From Pseudomonadota bacterium (lineage in GTDB: Bacteria > Pseudomonadota > Gammaproteobacteria > SZUA-229), in assembly GCA_015222965.1 (NCBI GenBank), contig JADFWF010000110.1, positions 1-7,751 of the forward strand: a DNA stretch of 7,751 nt, given 5' to 3'. Shown in pieces: positions 6,301 to 7,751 of the stretch (position 1 is its first letter; each line of letters opens with the position of its first letter). The translations under genes and the position numbers were made by a program. Under the pieces are notes generated by a model that had not been told where the DNA came from, searched no databases, and saw only the letters and a list, made by a program, of their open reading frames with translations.

Positions 6301-7264
6301 GGGGCGTGATCTACAGACGATAAAAAATAATCTTGCAGGGATTGTTGAACAGGCGGTGCTGGATACCGGAAATGATCACGGTGCAGAAAAAGCTGGGACA
6401 GAATATGATCAGGACGACGTCGGTGCCGATAGTCTCGACACTATGCAAGAATCTGTTGAGATAAAACTGCAGGGCATCACTATCAAGGCCTATCCTGCAC
6501 TAGTTAAAGATGGCCGACAGGTTAACCTGAGAGCACTGGATAGCAAGAAGAAAGCAGAGTCTGAAACACATCGGGCACTGATACGGTTATTTGTTAATGC
6601 TTTGCCTGAACAGATTAAAAATCTGAAATCATCGATCCCCAATATTCAAAACCTGTGCCTAAAGTACACTGACTTTGGCCGTTGTGAAGAACTCAAGCAG
6701 AACATTATCAATAAGACGATCGATGATGTTTTTCTGTATGAGCCAATAACATCAGGTGCTGACTTTACAGAAAGACTGGAAAAGGGCAGAAGTGAACTGC
6801 ACGAAAAAGTGAAACGATGGAGCCAGTTGATATCCGACATCCTTGATCAATACCGCGCTATTAAGAAGATGTTGAAAAATCCGGCGTTATCACAACTCGA
6901 TACTGTTACCGATATACAGGCGCAGCTTAATTATCTATTTCCTGAAAACTTTATAACGGTTATCGATCAGCAATGGTTACGTGAATATCCGAGATATCTG
7001 ATGGCGATCAATAAGCGTTTTGATAAATCAAAAACTAATGCGACACGAGACAGACAGTTAAGAATTGATTATTCGCGGCTCTGGGATGAATATGTCAAGC
7101 GGCAGAAAACATTGGAAAAAAAGCATATCGAATCAGAACAGCTCGAATATTATCGCTGGATGCTCGAAGAGTATCGTGTCTCTTTATTTTCCCAGGAACT
7201 TAAGACAAAATTTCCTGTGTCTGAAAAAAGATTGAAAAAGTTCTGGCATGAGTTATCTGTATAA
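3368..7264 (+). CDS. hrpA: ATP-dependent RNA helicase HrpA (DEAH box)
   Basis: This 1298-aa protein is co-linear with E. coli HrpA (1300 aa), a cytosolic DEAH-box helicase linked to mRNA processing and to rescue of stalled or collided ribosomes. Helicase motifs are intact: Walker A GETGSGKTT (92-100), TQPRR (120-124), DEAH (189-192), SAT (221-223), and Q-R-K-G-R-C-G-R (391-398). These are followed by the winged-helix/HA2 region, an OB-fold (about 610-690), and the long DUF3418 C-terminal domain to the end. The start is taken as TTG at 3368 because the residues before Met14 (F-x3-L-x3-M-L) still align with E. coli HrpA. ATG at 3407 is the alternative, and neither start has a clear Shine-Dalgarno. 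In-frame upstream sequence is closed by TGA at 3329. An acidic stretch (about 998-1030) occupies a variable spot in DUF3418. The gene is divergent from the kinase cluster. Confidence 0.97.
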   Translation: MDTRSFNKKLNECMLSDVFRFRRRLQKIKQAKQLDKTALAQLTENIEQSTATVLARKLNLPKITYHDELPVAQKSDVIKKTIQENQVTILCGETGSGKTTQLPKICLDIGLGIRGKIGHTQPRRLAARAVSQRIAEELNTELGNEVGFKVRFSDKSNDRSYIKLMTDGILLAECNHDPLLNQYDTIIIDEAHERSLNIDFLLGYLNRLIKKRKDLKIIITSATIDPERFSKHFDNAPIINVSGRTYPVEVRYRPYQSAEEENSKTLQDGIIEAVNELSKIDRGDILVFLSGERDIRETADALSKEQHNRYLDNTEVLPLLARLSNAEQNRIFHPSSRRRIILATNVAETSLTVPGIKYVIDSGVARISRYSWRSKIQRLPIEKISQASANQRKGRCGRVSAGICIRLYDEDDFDLRDEFTEPEIKRTNLASVILQMENMRLGHIDDFPFVEPPEDRLINDGYKLLFELGAIDRQHKLTKIGKHIGHFPIDPKLARILLQAKNENALREVLIIVSALATQDPRERPLDKQQAADEKHAVFKDKTSDFIFYINLWDAYHSEKKELSGNQLRKWCRKNFISWMRMREWIDTFNQIKKVLSALKLTLNTNAASYEQIHRSLLIGLLANIGVKDEGKEYLGARSKKFNVFPGSVLFRSTPSWIVAAEIVETTKVYARTNAKIDVAWIEANARHLLKYHYDNPHWEKKRSQVVALEQAALYGLIIHADKKVSYGRINPVEAREIFIRCALIAGDFESRAAFYIHNRQLVEELETLEAKSRRRDIIVDENILFDFYDQILPADTFSGATLDKWLRHHPEEAKALFLSTDDLMRDDATLVSEDLFPDSLEMNGSRFPIEYHFDPRKHCDGITLITPIAGLAAINPQRCEWLIPGLLQDKIVALIKSLPKQLRKNFVPAPNYAEACIEALEPSAITFGTALNTAVSNHLKKMTGVHVPYDAWDENKMDLHLLMNFRVIDNDGSVIEEGRDLQTIKNNLAGIVEQAVLDTGNDHGAEKAGTEYDQDDVGADSLDTMQESVEIKLQGITIKAYPALVKDGRQVNLRALDSKKKAESETHRALIRLFVNALPEQIKNLKSSIPNIQNLCLKYTDFGRCEELKQNIINKTIDDVFLYEPITSGADFTERLEKGRSELHEKVKRWSQLISDILDQYRAIKKMLKNPALSQLDTVTDIQAQLNYLFPENFITVIDQQWLREYPRYLMAINKRFDKSKTNATRDRQLRIDYSRLWDEYVKRQKTLEKKHIESEQLEYYRWMLEEYRVSLFSQELKTKFPVSEKRLKKFWHELSV

Positions 7265-7312
7265 TCTGCTATCAGGGCAGAAATACTTACAGTAAAGCTC
7301 TGAACAAAAAGC

Positions 7313-7326
7313 GGGCATTTGTGCCC
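7313..7326 (-). terminator. Hairpin with T-tract on the minus strand, downstream of hrpA
   Basis: GGGCA (7313-7317) pairs with TGCCC (7322-7326) around a 4-nt loop. On the minus strand the stem is followed by GC and five T (complement of 7306-7310), so as an intrinsic terminator it points leftward. On the plus strand no T-run follows it, so it would only weakly end hrpA transcripts, although it may protect their 3' ends. No minus-strand gene is visible to its right within the window, so it may stop antisense transcription into hrpA. Confidence 0.4.
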
Positions 7327-7389
7327 ATCGGAATAACATTAGTGTAATATCGCAATGACACTTTCAATCATTCTTCTTATGAAGCGCTC

Positions 7390-7751
7390 ATGTTGAAAAA
7401 AATACTCTTTGCTGCAATCACTGTGTCTATCCTGGTAGGTGCAATCATCTTCACCAAGCTCGGTCAGTTTACGGCGATGGATGAAGCCGCCAAAAACATG
7501 GTATTACCACCTGAAACTGTTACCGCCATGCTGGTGGAGGATAAACAGTGGGAACAGACGATTATCGCCACGGCTACAGTAACGGCGGTACAGGGTGTCG
7601 AGGTAAGTGCCGAGACCGGCGGCCGGGTGACGCAGATCAAATTTAAATCAGGTTCGATGGTAAACAAGGGTGATGTGTTAATCCAGCTGGATACTGCAAG
7701 TGAAGATGCGCAGCTCGCTTCAGCAGAGGCCACGGCTGCACTTGCCAAAGC
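7390..7751 (+). CDS. RND efflux membrane fusion protein (periplasmic adaptor), 5' part only
   Basis: The first 120 codons are present and the gene runs off the right edge. The product is a HlyD/AcrA-type periplasmic adaptor that links an inner-membrane RND pump to an outer-membrane channel. Residues 2-23 form a lysine-led N-terminal membrane anchor or uncleaved signal (M-L-K-K, then hydrophobic); there is no lipobox cysteine. The first half of the lipoyl-like domain follows, with V-S-A-E-T-G-G-R-V (72-80), a lysine-glycine-aspartate turn (93-95) and L-I-Q-L-D (97-101), then the start of the alanine-rich alpha-hairpin. The F-T-K-L-G-Q motif and L-P-P-E-T-V (39-44) resemble the MexH/VexA-like branch. 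The ATG at 7390 has only a weak GAAG ribosome-binding sequence (7381-7384). The RND pump gene is expected downstream; substrate is unknown. Confidence 0.9.
   Translation, partial: MLKKILFAAITVSILVGAIIFTKLGQFTAMDEAAKNMVLPPETVTAMLVEDKQWEQTIIATATVTAVQGVEVSAETGGRVTQIKFKSGSMVNKGDVLIQLDTASEDAQLASAEATAALAK

Noticed and set aside
7354..7372. AATGA/TCATT dyad upstream of the efflux adaptor as a repressor operator
   Set aside because: Only 5 bp per arm with a 9-nt spacer and no nearby regulator gene in view, so it is too weak to annotate.
7464..7748. Minus-strand 94-codon open frame at the right edge
   Set aside because: It is the antisense shadow of the membrane fusion protein, whose frame has a clear membrane anchor and lipoyl-type domain.

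Overview
The window looks like chromosomal DNA of a gammaproteobacterium of moderate GC content. The evidence is a full-length HrpA helicase that aligns end to end with the E. coli protein as I recall it, a REP element of the TGTAGGAGCG...CGCGAA type common in Pseudomonas-like gammaproteobacteria, an RND efflux adaptor, and an FNR-class regulator. I see no phage, plasmid, insertion-sequence, tRNA, rRNA or CRISPR signature. The organism call is an inference.

Layout. From about 3128 leftwards, a minus-strand gene train runs: a two-domain APH-like/P-loop kinase protein (3128-1551); a MerB-type alkylmercury lyase homologue (1547-900) only 3 nt after it; a REP hairpin (866-895); a hairpin-rich leader (783-844); an FNR-like regulator (782-51); and, after 47 nt, the start codon of another gene (3-1) with a perfect Shine-Dalgarno, whose body lies outside the window. 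A 239-nt divergent intergenic region (3129-3367) separates this train from the plus-strand hrpA gene (3368-7264). It carries a strong sigma70-type promoter reading toward hrpA, and a near-perfect FNR box overlaps its -35 element. After a short gap with a hairpin (7313-7326), a plus-strand RND-family membrane fusion protein starts at 7390 and runs off the right edge.

How the parts may work together. hrpA is a housekeeping RNA helicase linked to rescue of stalled ribosomes. The unusual part is the minus-strand cluster. The MerB homologue keeps all the cysteines and the aspartate used for carbon-mercury cleavage, yet no merA, merR, merT or merP is present. It appears translationally coupled to an uncharacterised kinase fusion and is followed by an FNR-like regulator. 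That regulator's recognition helix fits the FNR half-site, and such a site lies in the divergent control region, so feedback control of the cluster and of hrpA by redox or oxygen state is a testable idea. The regulator lacks one of the four cysteines that bind the iron-sulfur cluster in E. coli FNR.
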